Assembly: GCF_002207865.1 (NCBI RefSeq)
Contig: NZ_BDQM01000029.1
Coordinates: 1 to 45,322, forward strand
Source of the DNA: Colwellia marinimaniae
Lineage (GTDB): Bacteria; Pseudomonadota; Gammaproteobacteria; Enterobacterales; Alteromonadaceae
DNA: 45,322 nucleotides
Direction of reading: 5' to 3'
Positions 1 to 9,315 of this stretch are shown piece after piece. The position numbers and the translations under genes were made by a program. The notes below the pieces were generated by a model, which was not told the origin of the DNA, made no database searches, and saw nothing but the letters and a program-made list of their open reading frames with translations. Every line of letters starts with the position of its first letter. The stretch's first letter is position 1.

Positions 1-77
1 TGAGCAACCAAACAACCTTGAACCGCTGTTACCATGGAATATTGAGCGCGGCTAGGTGCCGATCCCTATACGCTTAC
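1..77 (+). mobile_element. Right end of an IS66-family insertion sequence (partial)
   Basis: The first 55 bases encode the tail of a transposase and are followed by a terminal repeat. Read from the outside, the end at 77 to about 55 begins GTAAGCG, which matches the GTAA-type inverted-repeat ends known for IS66 elements. The neighbouring membrane-protein gene stops exactly in this sequence, as expected if the element landed in it. IS66 elements usually duplicate 8 bases of target; the candidate is 78-85 (aatggctc), but the other end lies outside the window and cannot be compared. The family call rests on a short stretch. Confidence 0.65.
2..55 (+). CDS. C-terminal end of IS66-type transposase (TnpC), partial
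   Basis: This reading frame enters from outside the window and ends at a TAG at 53-55. Its 17 residues read EQPNNLEPLLPWNIERG. The LLPWN motif after an acidic/hydrophobic stretch is how many IS66 TnpC transposases end. Only the tail is present, so no catalytic residue can be checked. The call depends on this motif together with the GTAAGCG-type end 22 bases downstream. Confidence 0.55.
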   Translation, partial: EQPNNLEPLLPWNIERG

Positions 78-457
78 AATGGCTCACGTAATAGCATTGT
101 TTCAACATGTTTATAAAAATGGTTTCGATGTTCAAAGTATTGATTAAAAGTCATGTTTTGTTGAGCAAGTCTATTAGATTCTGCTCTTTGGGAGGAACTA
201 TGGAATCGGTTGATTGCCACTGTAAAGGGAATAGCTAATGAGGCAATGAATACGGGGAAAGCTTGGGTTGCCAATATTGCTTCGTAAGCTTCTGGATTAG
301 GCCAGCAGAAACACCATGTAGGAAAACTTAACACTAAAGCGGGTGTAACAAAAAAAACGATGGGCAGCCAAAATACTATATTTTTGTGTAACGGTATATT
401 AGGCTCAATCTTGAATAGTTTGTTGAAAACACTTCTTACCTTATTACTTTTATTCAA
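74..457 (-). pseudogene. Small membrane protein gene truncated by the IS66 end
   Basis: 127 codons remain. A TTG start at 457 is preceded by an AGGTAGGA ribosome site. There are two strongly hydrophobic segments (about residues 26-46 and 62-84) followed by a polar, Asn/Gln/His-rich stretch with the motif FNQYFEHR at about 104-111, probably cytoplasmic. The stop codon (74-76) lies inside the insertion-sequence end: the last native codons run directly into the reverse complement of the GTAAGC terminus. The original protein was therefore probably longer and has lost its C-terminal part. I do not recognise a named family. The two-helix plus soluble tail form is seen in many uncharacterised bacterial proteins. 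Confidence 0.6.
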
Positions 458-570
458 TTATCCTACCTCTGCTATTAAAAAATTATTTCATGAAGCTAGC
501 TAGTATAATAACTACCCTTTAACCAATGATGAAGTTAAATTATCTTTCCTGTATAACCCCACGCATTAAA

Positions 571-615
571 TAACTGCCTTAGCCAATTGCACCACTCCAA
601 CATTTAAGGCAGTTA
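571..615. repeat. 11-bp inverted repeat between the truncated gene and rimO
   Basis: TAACTGCCTTA (571-581) and TAAGGCAGTTA (605-615) are exact inverse complements with a 23-base loop. No T-run follows on either strand, so it is not a clear terminator. The rest of 458-734 is AT-rich and holds only the rimO promoter region. Confidence 0.4.
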
Positions 616-680
616 AACAAGCACTTATGATGCTCTAACCACCAAGTCTAAACACTAAAGACATTCACTTCATAATCGTG

Positions 681-686
681 TATAAT
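681..686 (+). promoter_or_regulatory. Candidate -10 element of rimO
   Basis: A perfect TATAAT lies 48 bases before the rimO start. No good -35 hexamer sits at 16-18 bases upstream, so this is only a likely sigma-70 promoter. The expected transcript start is near 693. Confidence 0.4.
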
Positions 687-734
687 CCGCGCACTAAAAT
701 TCACCTGAATCATTTACATTAGTAAAGGCGCGCT

Positions 735-2171
735 ATGACAGTTACTCAATTTGACCCGAAACAAACCACCACCCTAGAAACACCTAAAAAGGTCATTGAA
801 GAGCAGTCAATTATTTTCACATCTAAAGCTAACCAAGGTGAACAAAGTCCAGTTAGCGCTCCAAAGATAGGCTTCGTCTCTCTCGGCTGTCCAAAAAACT
901 TGGTCGACTCAGAGCGTATTCTTACTCAACTTCGTACAGAAGGTTACGATGTAACCAATAGTTACGAAGATGCTGAACTGGTGATTGTAAATACCTGTGG
1001 CTTTATTGATAGCGCAGTACAAGAGTCTTTAGATACCATAGGTGAAGCGTTAGCCGCAAATGGTAAAGTGTTGGTTACCGGGTGTTTAGGTGTTAAGAAA
1101 GATGAAATTATTGAACTTCACCCTAATGTCCTCGGTGTCACTGGCCCCCATGCTTATGATGAAGTATTAAAACAAGTGCATGAACATGTCGCCAAACCTG
1201 AGCATAATCCCTTTATTGACTTGGTTCCGCCACAAGGGGTTAAGCTTACGCCTAAACATTATGCTTATTTAAAAATATCCGAAGGTTGTGATCATCGTTG
1301 TACTTTTTGCATTATCCCGTCAATGCGTGGTGATTTAGACTCCCGTCCCATTGGTGATGTTTTAGGTGAAGCGCAACGTTTAAAAAATGCTGGCGTGAAA
1401 GAGTTATTGGTTATTTCGCAAGATACTTCCGCTTATGGCGTAGATGTTAAACATAAAACTGATTTCTGGGATGGTATGCCGGTAAAAACAAGCATGCTAG
1501 CTTTGTGTGAACAGTTAGGGAAATTAGGTATTTGGGTACGTTTACATTATGTTTACCCTTATCCTAGTGTTGATAAAGTTATTCCGTTAATGGCGGCAGG
1601 CAAAATCCTTCCTTATCTCGATATACCATTACAACATGCTAGTAAACGTATTTTGAAGTTGATGAAACGCCCTGGTAGTTCAGATAGAACGCTAGAGCGG
1701 ATAAAAAAATGGCGTGAAATTTGCCCTGAATTAGTCATTCGTTCAACCTTTATTGTTGGTTTTCCGGGTGAAACCGAAGACGAGTTTCAAGAGTTATTAG
1801 ATTTTCTAGAAGAAGCACAATTAGATAGAGTTGGTTGTTTTGCTTATTCTGATGTTGACGGCGCTACCGCCAATAACTTGCCCGACCATGTTGATGAAGC
1901 TGTTAAGCAAGAGCGCTTACAAAAATTCATGGCGGTGCAAGCTAAAATTAGTGCGGCAAAACTTCAAGCACGCATAGGTCAAGAATATTTAATTCTCATT
2001 GATGAAGTTAATGAGCTTGGTGCGGTAGGGCGCTCTTATGCTGATGCGCCAGAAGTTGATGGCAAAGTTTATTTGTCTGATGATTTTGATGCCAAGCCTG
2101 GCGATCTGATTTGGGTACAAATTATTCATGCCGATGACCATGATGTTTGGGGCGTTCGCGTAGAAGATTAG
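735..2171 (+). CDS. rimO: Ribosomal protein S12 methylthiotransferase RimO
   Basis: Radical-SAM enzyme that adds a methylthio group to the conserved aspartate (Asp88 in E. coli numbering) of ribosomal protein S12. The order is a 40-residue N-terminal extension, a UPF0004 domain with cluster cysteines (C52 in LGCPKN, then VNTCGF and VTGCLG), the radical-SAM core with C185-x3-C189-x2-C192 (GCDHRCTFC), and a C-terminal TRAM domain from about residue 410. All six cluster cysteines are present. At 478 residues it is somewhat longer than the 441 of E. coli because of the N-terminal extension, which many marine relatives also carry. The start is preceded by AAAGG. The gene stands alone. Confidence 0.97.
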   Translation: MTVTQFDPKQTTTLETPKKVIEEQSIIFTSKANQGEQSPVSAPKIGFVSLGCPKNLVDSERILTQLRTEGYDVTNSYEDAELVIVNTCGFIDSAVQESLDTIGEALAANGKVLVTGCLGVKKDEIIELHPNVLGVTGPHAYDEVLKQVHEHVAKPEHNPFIDLVPPQGVKLTPKHYAYLKISEGCDHRCTFCIIPSMRGDLDSRPIGDVLGEAQRLKNAGVKELLVISQDTSAYGVDVKHKTDFWDGMPVKTSMLALCEQLGKLGIWVRLHYVYPYPSVDKVIPLMAAGKILPYLDIPLQHASKRILKLMKRPGSSDRTLERIKKWREICPELVIRSTFIVGFPGETEDEFQELLDFLEEAQLDRVGCFAYSDVDGATANNLPDHVDEAVKQERLQKFMAVQAKISAAKLQARIGQEYLILIDEVNELGAVGRSYADAPEVDGKVYLSDDFDAKPGDLIWVQIIHADDHDVWGVRVED

Positions 2172-3241
2172 TCAGCTTAATAAAGACTTCAGGATTATAG
2201 CTCAAGTATTTCTAATTTGAGCCGGTAAGACAGAGTAACTTTATTAGTATGATCTGTTATTTGCACAGGCATATTTAACCGTTTAGTTTGACCTAGCCTT
2301 ACCACGGGTTAGGTCAAATAGGCCATGGTTGATGTTTTTTCATCTGGCTGATATACAGATATATTTATTAACGTGGTGAACATCTGCTTGCTGTCAATCA
2401 GAAGTTGTCACAGGCAAACGCTACCTTACCCTTCAACTACCTTATAACTATTCCCCTCTACACTTAATAATTAGATGAATATCTGTGCCAGTAGCATTTA
2501 TAACTCTATGGCCTGTACTTTTAATTCAGCATGAAGGCATTTGTTTTTCAGGACTTACTCTTTAGGCTATTTGGTTTATTAAGCCGACAAAGCAAAGTGG
2601 TTTTATGCTCAGCTCCGGTATTATTTATAGCTAGCCTGAACCAGCGACTAATAGCCTGGTTGAGCTTTAATTAACAACACACTTAACAATGATTCTGAAA
2701 GTAGACCTTTGGATGTCACCTTTGAGTCAAGTCGCCATATTCAATAGTCATGCGTAAGCATCATGTTACGGTTAAAACTATATATTGAATTACCTACCAA
2801 AAAATTAAAATATATATTTGGTAAACTTTTTGCCATCAAAGGCGAGTTATCTTGTGTAAATAACTATATACAATATTCAACAGTGTTTATTTACATTTAT
2901 ATTACAAACTACTAGTAAACAAGTGATAATGAATGTTATTCAGCATTCTTGGTGTTTACAGGACTTTAAGTCATAAAAAGTATATCTCACTGTATATAAA
3001 ACAGTCAAAATGAGTATGACAAGGTTAAGTTATACTACTCAACTGTATTAAAAGTGATATTTATGATTCTAATAATTCAGACCATTCAGCTTAAAACTAT
3101 TTTGACAATGGCATTTGCTCTAATAAGCAAGTGGAGTAATTCGTTATATATTCAATACTGTAAATTTTGTTGCAAGGAGCCACTATTTAACAATTCACTC
3201 TCTCACTCTTAAAAAATTTTAAAAAAGGTATATATTTTTCT
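2172..3241. other. 1.07-kb gene-free stretch
   Basis: AT-rich sequence without a convincing coding region in six frames. The longest reasonable frame (2531-2674, 47 codons, hydrophobic) has no ribosome site. The only clear structure is the hairpin at 2287-2318. The last 200 bases should carry the promoter of the outer-membrane protein gene at 3242. This is long for a spacer in this window and could hold an RNA gene or a decayed gene. Confidence 0.5.
2287..2318. repeat. Strong hairpin downstream of rimO
   Basis: TTTGACCTAGCC (2287-2298) pairs with GGTTAGGTCAAA (2307-2318), 12 pairs including one G-T pair, with an 8-base loop. A T6 run occurs only about 15 bases further on, so terminator function for rimO is possible but not typical. 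Confidence 0.5.
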
Positions 3242-3907
3242 ATGAACAAGATGATTATTCTCCCCGCTTTACTTTCTTCAACTTTATTAACATCCATGTT
3301 TTTTAGCACTGCAGCCTCTGCTGACGATGCATTCTCAGCAAATATCGGTATAACAAGTAACTATATTTGGCGTGGTATCACTCAATCGGACGATAATTTC
3401 AGCGTTTCCGCAGGTGCTGACTATAACCATGAATCTGGTTTTTATCTGGGCACATGGGCTGCCACCGTAGATTTCAATGATGATACTAATTTTGAGTATG
3501 ATTTTTATAGTGGCTACCAAACTAACTTTGCCAATATCGACTGGGATATCGGCTATATCTATTACGGCTATCAAGGCGAAGATAACTTGGCCTTTAGTGA
3601 GGTATATTTACGTGCAAGTTATGAAACACTTTCCTTGGCTGTTTCGACCCTAGTTGATAATGATACTGATGGTGAATTTGGCGATAGCCATTATTTTGAA
3701 GCCGCTTATGGTTTTTCTTTACCATACGAAATATCTCTAGACCTTCATGCCGGCTATTATAATCTACCAGCAGATGCTGATTATAACGACTTTAATATCA
3801 GTTTAAGCAAAAGTGGCTTTTCATTAATGGTGAGTACACTCACAGGTAATGATGCCTTTGAAGATACTCTAGTATCTCTGTCTTATAGCAAGAGTTTTGA
3901 TTTGTAA
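3242..3907 (+). CDS. TorF/Gcw_chp-family putative outer-membrane porin
   Basis: 221 residues. A signal peptide ends near AASA (about residue 27). The mature part has the opening typical of the family TIGR02001 / Gcw_chp (PF09694): SANIGITSNYIWRGITQS. Alternating short amphipathic strands rich in Tyr, Phe, Asp and Gly follow, and the protein ends in SYSKSFDL with a terminal hydrophobic stretch as in beta-barrel proteins. The function is not known experimentally for most members; an outer-membrane channel is inferred. The AAGG upstream is 13 bases from the ATG, which is far. The chemotaxis gene follows 77 bases later on the same strand, so the two may be co-transcribed. Confidence 0.8.
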   Translation: MNKMIILPALLSSTLLTSMFFSTAASADDAFSANIGITSNYIWRGITQSDDNFSVSAGADYNHESGFYLGTWAATVDFNDDTNFEYDFYSGYQTNFANIDWDIGYIYYGYQGEDNLAFSEVYLRASYETLSLAVSTLVDNDTDGEFGDSHYFEAAYGFSLPYEISLDLHAGYYNLPADADYNDFNISLSKSGFSLMVSTLTGNDAFEDTLVSLSYSKSFDL

Positions 3908-3984
3908 TAAATAGCACTTGCTGGTAAAGATTATTTATCAGCAAGTTACTTACTGGCAGATATTACCTATTCATGGATGTTCAG

Positions 3985-6309
3985 ATGAAAATTAAACATA
4001 AATTACTTTCCCAAGCTATATTTCTCGCTATTGTTCCAGCCTTTATTATGGCGGTGATAATAACATTACAAGCTAACCAGTCTTCCTTTGAAGCGTTGGG
4101 TAAAAAATCGAAAGAACAACTTATTTCTCTTCGAGAATTAAAAAAAGAGCAAATCAGTTCATATTTAAACACAATTGAAGCGCAAGTTATTTCGTTATCT
4201 AAAAACCCTTCAGTCATAGCTGCGGCAACAAACTATTCCAATACATTTTATAAGCCCTCTAATCTCCAAGAACAATTAAATGCTGGAAAAAACAGAGTTT
4301 CGAGTTATTACCAAAGCCAATTTAGTCAGGCTTTTAATAACAAAAATCCACAGGCAAACTTCTCAGTTCACCATAAATTATCCCAGCTTGGCCCTTTAGC
4401 TATTTATTTTCAAGACAAGTATATTGCCAAAAATCGATTTCCGTTGGGCAATAAAGAACAGCTTAACAGTGCTGGAGACACGCCTTACGACAAAGTTCAT
4501 CAACAATACCACCCAATGTTTAGAGATTACCTCAATAGCTTTGGTTACTATGATATTTTTATCGTTGATGTTGATAGTGGCCATGTTATTTATTCCGTTT
4601 TTAAAGAACTAGACTATGCGACCTCCTTGATAACAGGTCCATACGCCAATTCTGGACTGGCAAAAGCCTTTAATAAAGCCAAGTTACTCAATGACAATGA
4701 CAGTGTCGTTTTGGTTGATTATGAAAGTTACTTTCCTTCCTATGATCAAGCCGCTTCTTTTATTGCCTCCCCAATAGTAAACCAATCAGGCAAGGCAAAA
4801 GCTATCTTAATATTTCAAATGCCAATTGACGGTATTAATAAAATAATGACAAATAATGAAAGGTGGTTAGATGTCGGGCTAGGTTTATCGGGAGAAACGT
4901 ATTTAGTTGGCCCTGACTATAAATTACGTAGTGAAAGTCGCTTTTTAATTGAAGACAAACAAAGTTATTTCAAGGCTCTAGAAGATTCGGGTTCTCAGCC
5001 TAATCTACAACAAATAAAGGCTTACAATTCAGCGATAGGAATGCAGTTTGTAAAAACCCCAGGCGTCGCTGAAGCGCTGGCAGGAAATAAAGGCTTCGCT
5101 CAATTTTTAGATTATAGAAATGTTAAGGTGTTATCGGCCTATATGCCATTAAAATACGGCAATCAAACTTGGGCCCTAATGGCCGAGATTGATGTTGAAG
5201 AAGCTTTTTTTGACGCGGCTAAACTTTCAGAGGAATTATATTTTTATAGTTTATTGTCACTGCTTTTTATTGGCGCAATCAGCATCACTACGGGTTTGAT
5301 TATCGCCAATATTATCGTTAACCCGCTTAATGTCCTAGTCAAACGCATTTCAGAAGTTTCCGAAGGCGATGGTGACTTAACGGTTGAATTAGACTTAGCT
5401 CAGCGTAATGATGAGATAGGCGATATAGGTAAAGCTTTTAATCAATTTGTTAGTAAAATCAGGAATATTATCATTGAAATTGATTTACATGCAGGTCAAT
5501 TAGCGTCTTCATCGGAAGAGTTATCTGCGGTAACCAAAGAGACTAATGCAATCATAGTGAGGCAAAAAGAGAAAACTGAACTCACTACGGCAGTAATGTC
5601 TGACTTGAATGCCAGTATCAATTCAATAGCCGAAAACTCTTCTCAAACAGCGACCATGACGACTGAAGCAAGTACTGAATCTGCTAAAGGTTCAACTTTG
5701 TCACAAAGTGCTCAATTAGCAATCCACGACTTAGTAGACTCAGTGAATATTGCTGCAAAAGAACTGCATCAATTGAATACTCAAGTTGAAGAGATTACGG
5801 GTATTTTAAGTGTTATTGATAGCATTGCTGACCAAACTAATTTGTTGGCTCTTAATGCGGCCATTGAAGCGGCCAGAGCGGGCGAATCTGGGCGTGGTTT
5901 CTCCGTTGTTGCCGACGAAGTACGTACCCTTGCGGCCAAAACACAAGCATCTACCATTGAAATACAACAGAAACTTGAAGGCTTAAAAAAATCATCTTTG
6001 CAATCAGTCACAGCCATGAACCAAGCTTCAACAGCTGCGAATAAAGGCATTGATCTTGTTAAGCAAACAGCAACAAGTTTAAAAACAGTGGAAGGTTTAG
6101 TAAAAGAGGTAAGTACTAAAAATATAGAAAGTGCCCAAGTTGCTCAGCTTCAAGGCGATAGTGTTAATGAAGCTCATCAAAATATAATTGATATTTCTGA
6201 TTACACTGAGAATACCTCTAGTGCAGCGCTGCAAACCTCGCAAGCGTCCAATGATTTAGCCAAATTAGCGGTAAATATGTCGACATTAGTCAGGCAATTT
6301 AAATATTAA
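3985..6309 (+). CDS. Methyl-accepting chemotaxis protein with periplasmic Cache-type sensor
   Basis: Inner-membrane chemoreceptor that signals through CheA/CheW. Order: cytoplasmic start, membrane segment 1 (about residues 8-28), a large periplasmic sensor of roughly 375 residues (dCache-like in size and position), membrane segment 2 (about 415-440), HAMP (about 440-490, ending [16 protein letters not shown]), then a long coiled-coil signalling domain. The hairpin tip is the highly conserved [19 protein letters not shown], followed by [15 protein letters not shown]. It ends in VRQFKY. An in-frame ATG exists four codons upstream at 3973 but has no ribosome site. The ATG at 3985 has GGA seven bases before it and gives a better N terminus, so I prefer it. 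The ligand cannot be read from the sequence. Confidence 0.93.
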   Translation: MKIKHKLLSQAIFLAIVPAFIMAVIITLQANQSSFEALGKKSKEQLISLRELKKEQISSYLNTIEAQVISLSKNPSVIAAATNYSNTFYKPSNLQEQLNAGKNRVSSYYQSQFSQAFNNKNPQANFSVHHKLSQLGPLAIYFQDKYIAKNRFPLGNKEQLNSAGDTPYDKVHQQYHPMFRDYLNSFGYYDIFIVDVDSGHVIYSVFKELDYATSLITGPYANSGLAKAFNKAKLLNDNDSVVLVDYESYFPSYDQAASFIASPIVNQSGKAKAILIFQMPIDGINKIMTNNERWLDVGLGLSGETYLVGPDYKLRSESRFLIEDKQSYFKALEDSGSQPNLQQIKAYNSAIGMQFVKTPGVAEALAGNKGFAQFLDYRNVKVLSAYMPLKYGNQTWALMAEIDVEEAFFDAAKLSEELYFYSLLSLLFIGAISITTGLIIANIIVNPLNVLVKRISEVSEGDGDLTVELDLAQRNDEIGDIGKAFNQFVSKIRNIIIEIDLHAGQLASSSEELSAVTKETNAIIVRQKEKTELTTAVMSDLNASINSIAENSSQTATMTTEASTESAKGSTLSQSAQLAIHDLVDSVNIAAKELHQLNTQVEEITGILSVIDSIADQTNLLALNAAIEAARAGESGRGFSVVADEVRTLAAKTQASTIEIQQKLEGLKKSSLQSVTAMNQASTAANKGIDLVKQTATSLKTVEGLVKEVSTKNIESAQVAQLQGDSVNEAHQNIIDISDYTENTSSAALQTSQASNDLAKLAVNMSTLVRQFKY

Positions 6310-6332
6310 GGATATAAAGTCACTGTTATTAT

Positions 6333-6364
6333 TTAATGGCTTTTTTCAGTTAAAAAGCCATTAA
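6333..6364 (+). terminator. Terminator-like hairpin after the chemotaxis gene
   Basis: TTAATGGCTTTTT (6333-6345) and AAAAAGCCATTAA (6352-6364) pair perfectly over 13 bases with a 6-base loop, 24 bases after the stop codon. The T-run is within the stem, as in bidirectional terminators. Confidence 0.6.
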
Positions 6365-6652
6365 GGTTGAACCGCTATTGTCATAGCCGTTATGCCGTTT
6401 ACTTACCACTAGGTTTAGCCCTGAAGGCGGATTATATCCGCCAACATCAATCATAGTTAGTTATTATTTTTAAATCGCCTATCACCCCCTGTGTCAGGCT
6501 AGTTGCCGCTGACGGCCTGGCGATGTTAACCCTAATAAAGATACACTCATCGCTAACATCAATTAACCGCCATTGTATTTAGGGTAACTGCTAACTAGTT
6601 TTGCTTACAAGAGGGCATTGAACGTCAATAGCCGCTCAATTTAAGTAAGCTC
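6365..6652. other. Convergent spacer with several short stem-loops
   Basis: No coding region. The spacer contains a perfect 7-bp stem with a 3-base loop (6426-6442, GGCGGAT/ATCCGCC) and an imperfect GTCAGGC / GCCGCTGAC stem near 6495-6516. It lies between the ends of two converging genes, so promoter function is unlikely. A small RNA or decayed repeat element is possible but not shown. Confidence 0.35.
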
Positions 6653-6685
6653 AGCCGACTTGTGTGGCCACTTGTCGGCTTTTTT
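6653..6685 (+). terminator. Rho-independent-type terminator
   Basis: AGCCGAC (6653-6659) pairs with GTCGGCT (6674-6680). The loop contains an inner GTGGCCAC palindrome, and five T follow. It resembles the terminator at 27299-27331 in stem sequence (AGCCGAC...GTCGGCT). No obvious + strand gene ends just before it other than the chemotaxis gene 340 bases upstream. Confidence 0.6.
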
Positions 6686-6712
6686 ATGTGTGCTTCGCTA
6701 TTTCCTGCTTGG

Positions 6713-7900
6713 CTATTCGGGTTTTGTTGTTAGCTCAAGCCAAACCAGACGATGATCAGATGAAGCATTTCTATCCTTGATCAAACGGTAGCTCTCGTCG
6801 CTTGCTAAGGGCCAAAAAACACCGGAATCATTGATAGTGAAGTCAAGAGCAGAAGGTAAGACATAATCAACTCTCATACCCCAGTTTGAAGTATGATGTT
6901 TAGCGTTAACATTGTCAGGTGTATGCAATTCACCCGCTTGGCTTTGCGGCATAACATCTTGAATTTTTTTGTCTTGTAGTAACGCTGAAATACTGGTGTT
7001 GATTGCCTCGCCATCAACACTTGAGGCATTTAAGTCACCGAGAATAACAAATACTTTCGCGGCCTTAAGACCACCTTTCTTACCATTGTCATCGTAAATA
7101 TAGTCTGAAGCTTCAGGGGTAATATAATCATGCCAAAAACGAATTTCATCATGGTTACGTTTACCGTTTCTATCTTCTGGCCCATCAAATACGGGCGGTG
7201 TTGGGTGGCTCGCCAGTATATGAATAGTTTTACCATTGACCTCAACAGGCACATCCCAATGAGACTTAGATGATAATCTCAGCGCTTGCCATACTTGATT
7301 GCTGTACCAAGGTTTGTTCGTTACCGGGTCCATTGGCACTAGTGCATTAGGCATATCATGGCGTTTGAAATGTTGAAAACTGCGGATATTGGCGATATCT
7401 ATCGGGTATTTTGATAATAGCGCCATACCAAAATGGCCGGGAAAATGACCATAACCGAAACCATCACCAGGTAGTTTGCCCTTTTCACCATCACCATTCA
7501 GGTCCAAACCTGAATTTATGCCGGTATTAACCGGACCTTGGTAAAAATAAGGGTAATCAATGGCTTTTTGCCCCTGTTGGCCTTTATTTAAGTAGTTAGC
7601 AATAAAGATTTTCAAGGTTTTGTTATTGTCGTCTTGATAATCAAATTCATTGAGCAAAAGGATATCAGGGTTAACCCTTTGGATTATCTCGGCAATGTTT
7701 TTTATTTGCTGATGATCACTAGCCAATGCGTTAACTAGTGTTTTTTCCGAAACACTTTCTGCTTCAGCGCGATTATGATCAATATAATTTAACGCTTCCA
7801 TACTGACATTAAAGGTAGCGATTTTTAGTGTTGTTGCTTGTGCAAAAGTCATCTGAGGTAACGCCAAGGCAAGTAATGCAATAATGGTGTGTTTTTTCAT
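6713..7900 (-). CDS. Secreted endonuclease/exonuclease/phosphatase-family protein
   Basis: 395 residues. A signal peptide (MKKHTIIALLALALPQMTFA) indicates export. The body has the fold motifs of the DNase-I-like metal-dependent hydrolases: TLKIATFNVSME near residue 23, ILLLNEFD with the metal-ligand acid near 85, HILASHPTPP near 235, VILGDLNA near 290 with the Asp-x-Asn pair, and SSDHRLVW near 380 with the catalytic Asp-His. An Asp/Gly/Asn-rich insert (near residue 130, DLNGDGEKGK) may bind calcium. Substrates in the superfamily include DNA, RNA, nucleotides and phospholipids. The stop of the TetR gene lies 20 bases upstream, so the two are probably one transcription unit. That link and the nearby nucleoside genes favour a nucleic-acid or nucleotide substrate, by inference. 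Confidence 0.88.
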   Translation of the reverse strand: MKKHTIIALLALALPQMTFAQATTLKIATFNVSMEALNYIDHNRAEAESVSEKTLVNALASDHQQIKNIAEIIQRVNPDILLLNEFDYQDDNNKTLKIFIANYLNKGQQGQKAIDYPYFYQGPVNTGINSGLDLNGDGEKGKLPGDGFGYGHFPGHFGMALLSKYPIDIANIRSFQHFKRHDMPNALVPMDPVTNKPWYSNQVWQALRLSSKSHWDVPVEVNGKTIHILASHPTPPVFDGPEDRNGKRNHDEIRFWHDYITPEASDYIYDDNGKKGGLKAAKVFVILGDLNASSVDGEAINTSISALLQDKKIQDVMPQSQAGELHTPDNVNAKHHTSNWGMRVDYVLPSALDFTINDSGVFWPLASDESYRLIKDRNASSDHRLVWLELTTKPE

Positions 7901-7920
7901 AGCCGTATTTTAAACCAATC

Positions 7921-8556
7921 CTATTTAATTAGGCCGCAGCCACGTAAAATAATGTCACAAAGAAAAGTGATTACCTGTTGTACATCATCTTCTTCGAAGT
8001 CGGCACGATTCATTATCGTTAAAATTTGGGTCTCAAAGTCAGCATAGTGCTGAGTGGCTGACCAAATTAGAAAGATAAGATGTACCGGGTCAACATTGGC
8101 CATTTCACCATTATCAATCCACTGTTGAAATAATTTAGCTTTTTCTCTTACCCACTGACGTTGATAAGTACGTGCATAATCTTTTAAATGCGGTGCGCCT
8201 TGAATTATCTCCATCGCATATATTTTTGACGCTTCAGGGTGTTTAAATGACATCCTGACTTTCGCTTCAATAAATTTTTCTATCGCGACTTTTGGCCCTT
8301 TGTCTGCTTCGATATCGCCAATGCCTTCATCCCACATCTCAAGTGTATGTTCCAGCACTGCATGATATATGTTTTCTTTGTTTTTGAAATAATAAAGGAT
8401 ATTAGCTTTTGGCATCTCGGCTCGATCAGCTATAGATTGCACCGTTGCGCCCCTATACCCCTGTAAAACAAACTCGGTTCTAGCTGCTGTGAGGATCTTA
8501 ACTTGGCTTTTCGCTCTAATATTGCCGTTTTTCTTAACTTGATTAGCGCTAGTCAT
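7921..8556 (-). CDS. rutR: RutR-like TetR-family transcriptional regulator
   Basis: 211 residues. The N-terminal TetR helix-turn-helix (about 18-65) contains ILTAARTEFVLQGYRGATVQ, IADRAEMPKANILYYF and KNKENIYHAVL. The C-terminal half resembles E. coli RutR (YcdC), notably AKIYAMEII-like SKIYAMEIIQGAP and the stretch HLIFLIWSATQHYADF, which is nearly the RutR HLIFMIWASTQHYADF. RutR is released from its TTGACCAnnTGGTCAA operator by uracil or thymine. Three near-perfect copies of that palindrome are in this window, upstream of nucleoside genes. E. coli RutR controls pyrimidine degradation (rut) and carAB; no rut genes are here. The symbol is by similarity: it could be a paralogue with another ligand. 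It is followed after 20 bases by the secreted nuclease gene and divergent from the Oar-type receptor. Confidence 0.85.
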   Translation of the reverse strand: MTSANQVKKNGNIRAKSQVKILTAARTEFVLQGYRGATVQSIADRAEMPKANILYYFKNKENIYHAVLEHTLEMWDEGIGDIEADKGPKVAIEKFIEAKVRMSFKHPEASKIYAMEIIQGAPHLKDYARTYQRQWVREKAKLFQQWIDNGEMANVDPVHLIFLIWSATQHYADFETQILTIMNRADFEEDDVQQVITFLCDIILRGCGLIK

Positions 8557-8928
8557 ATTCTTTACTCAGTGTTCGTTATTGTATTTATGATGACGGTCAT
8601 GACTGTTTTTATAGGACTTTTACCAGTCGTAGCGATATAAGTCACACCCGTTCTCAAATTATTGTTAACCATTTAGTCAGATAGTTAAAAGATAGTACTT
8701 TATATTTTAACTCATTATACCGACTATAAATGTAAGTTATTGACAAGGAAAAGTACACTATATCCCCACTTGATTACATTTTTGTAGTGAGTAACCTAAA
8801 ACATGTAATTTCAGCTGTGCTAGATAATATACTTATGTGAATAAAATAACATACTTTCCTAGACGTCAGTATTTTACTGTAATTTCAGCGCTTTGATCAC
8901 CGGTGTTTAGTTATGCTTGGTTTTTTAT

Positions 8929-8944
8929 CTGACCAATTGGATGG
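8929..8944. promoter_or_regulatory. Weak candidate RutR-type operator
   Basis: ctgaccaattggatgg matches 9 of the 14 defined positions of TTGACCAnnTGGTCAA; the left half (TGACCA) and the TGG of the right half are kept, the outer right part is not. It sits between the regulator and the receptor gene, where autoregulation would be expected. Weak alone, supported by three much better copies elsewhere in the locus. Confidence 0.3.
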
Positions 8945-9270
8945 TTTCTTATATTAAAATGTAATTAAAACCACAGCTATCGATAACTATATTTTATATA
9001 TAAATAATATCAGTAATTACTTTAACAGTTACTAGGGGTAATTTTATTGTAACCTGTTGAATTGAAAGTGATTTAATGTAATACGTTGTTTTTAATTTAA
9101 CTGGTCTGATGTTTATGTTTATACTGCTTCAGTAAAGATGTTAAAATATGTAATGAAACTGTAATAAAATTCTGCTCTAATTTCAATCGAAATGAAAAAC
9201 AGAGCAATTGGTTAACTTTTCTATTGCTTAAAAAATAACAAGAATAAAGATCACTTTAAAACAAAATAGA

Positions 9271-9300
9271 ACCAAATAAAACCAAACAAAACCAAACAAA
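9271..9300 (+). repeat. Three 10-bp direct repeats before the Oar-type receptor gene
   Basis: accaaataaa, accaaacaaa and accaaacaaa lie head to tail, followed by acataggaat that holds the AGGA ribosome site. An A/C-rich, unstructured leader of this type could help ribosome loading. The copy number may vary by slippage. Confidence 0.6.
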
Positions 9301-9315
9301 ACATAGGAATAACAG

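Larger units (their letters stand above)
8557..9315. promoter_or_regulatory. Divergent control region between the RutR-like gene and the Oar-type receptor
   Basis: 759 bases, AT-rich, no coding region seen. It must hold promoters in both directions. It contains a weak RutR-like site at 8929-8944 and a 10-base direct repeat at 9271-9300 directly before the receptor ribosome site. The unusual length suggests more than one control input. Confidence 0.5.

Noticed and set aside
2531..2674. 47-codon hydrophobic reading frame in the gene-free stretch
   Set aside because: No ribosome site and no recognisable family; AT-rich spacer sequence easily gives such frames.
8588..8604. TGACGGTCATGAC near the start of the RutR-like gene as an operator
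   Set aside because: Spacing between the half sites does not fit TTGACCAnnTGGTCAA.
8836..8851. CRP-like site TGTGAATAAAATAACA
   Set aside because: Matches 9 of 10 core positions but lies over 270 bases from either gene start and without a promoter beside it; AT-rich spacers give such matches by chance.
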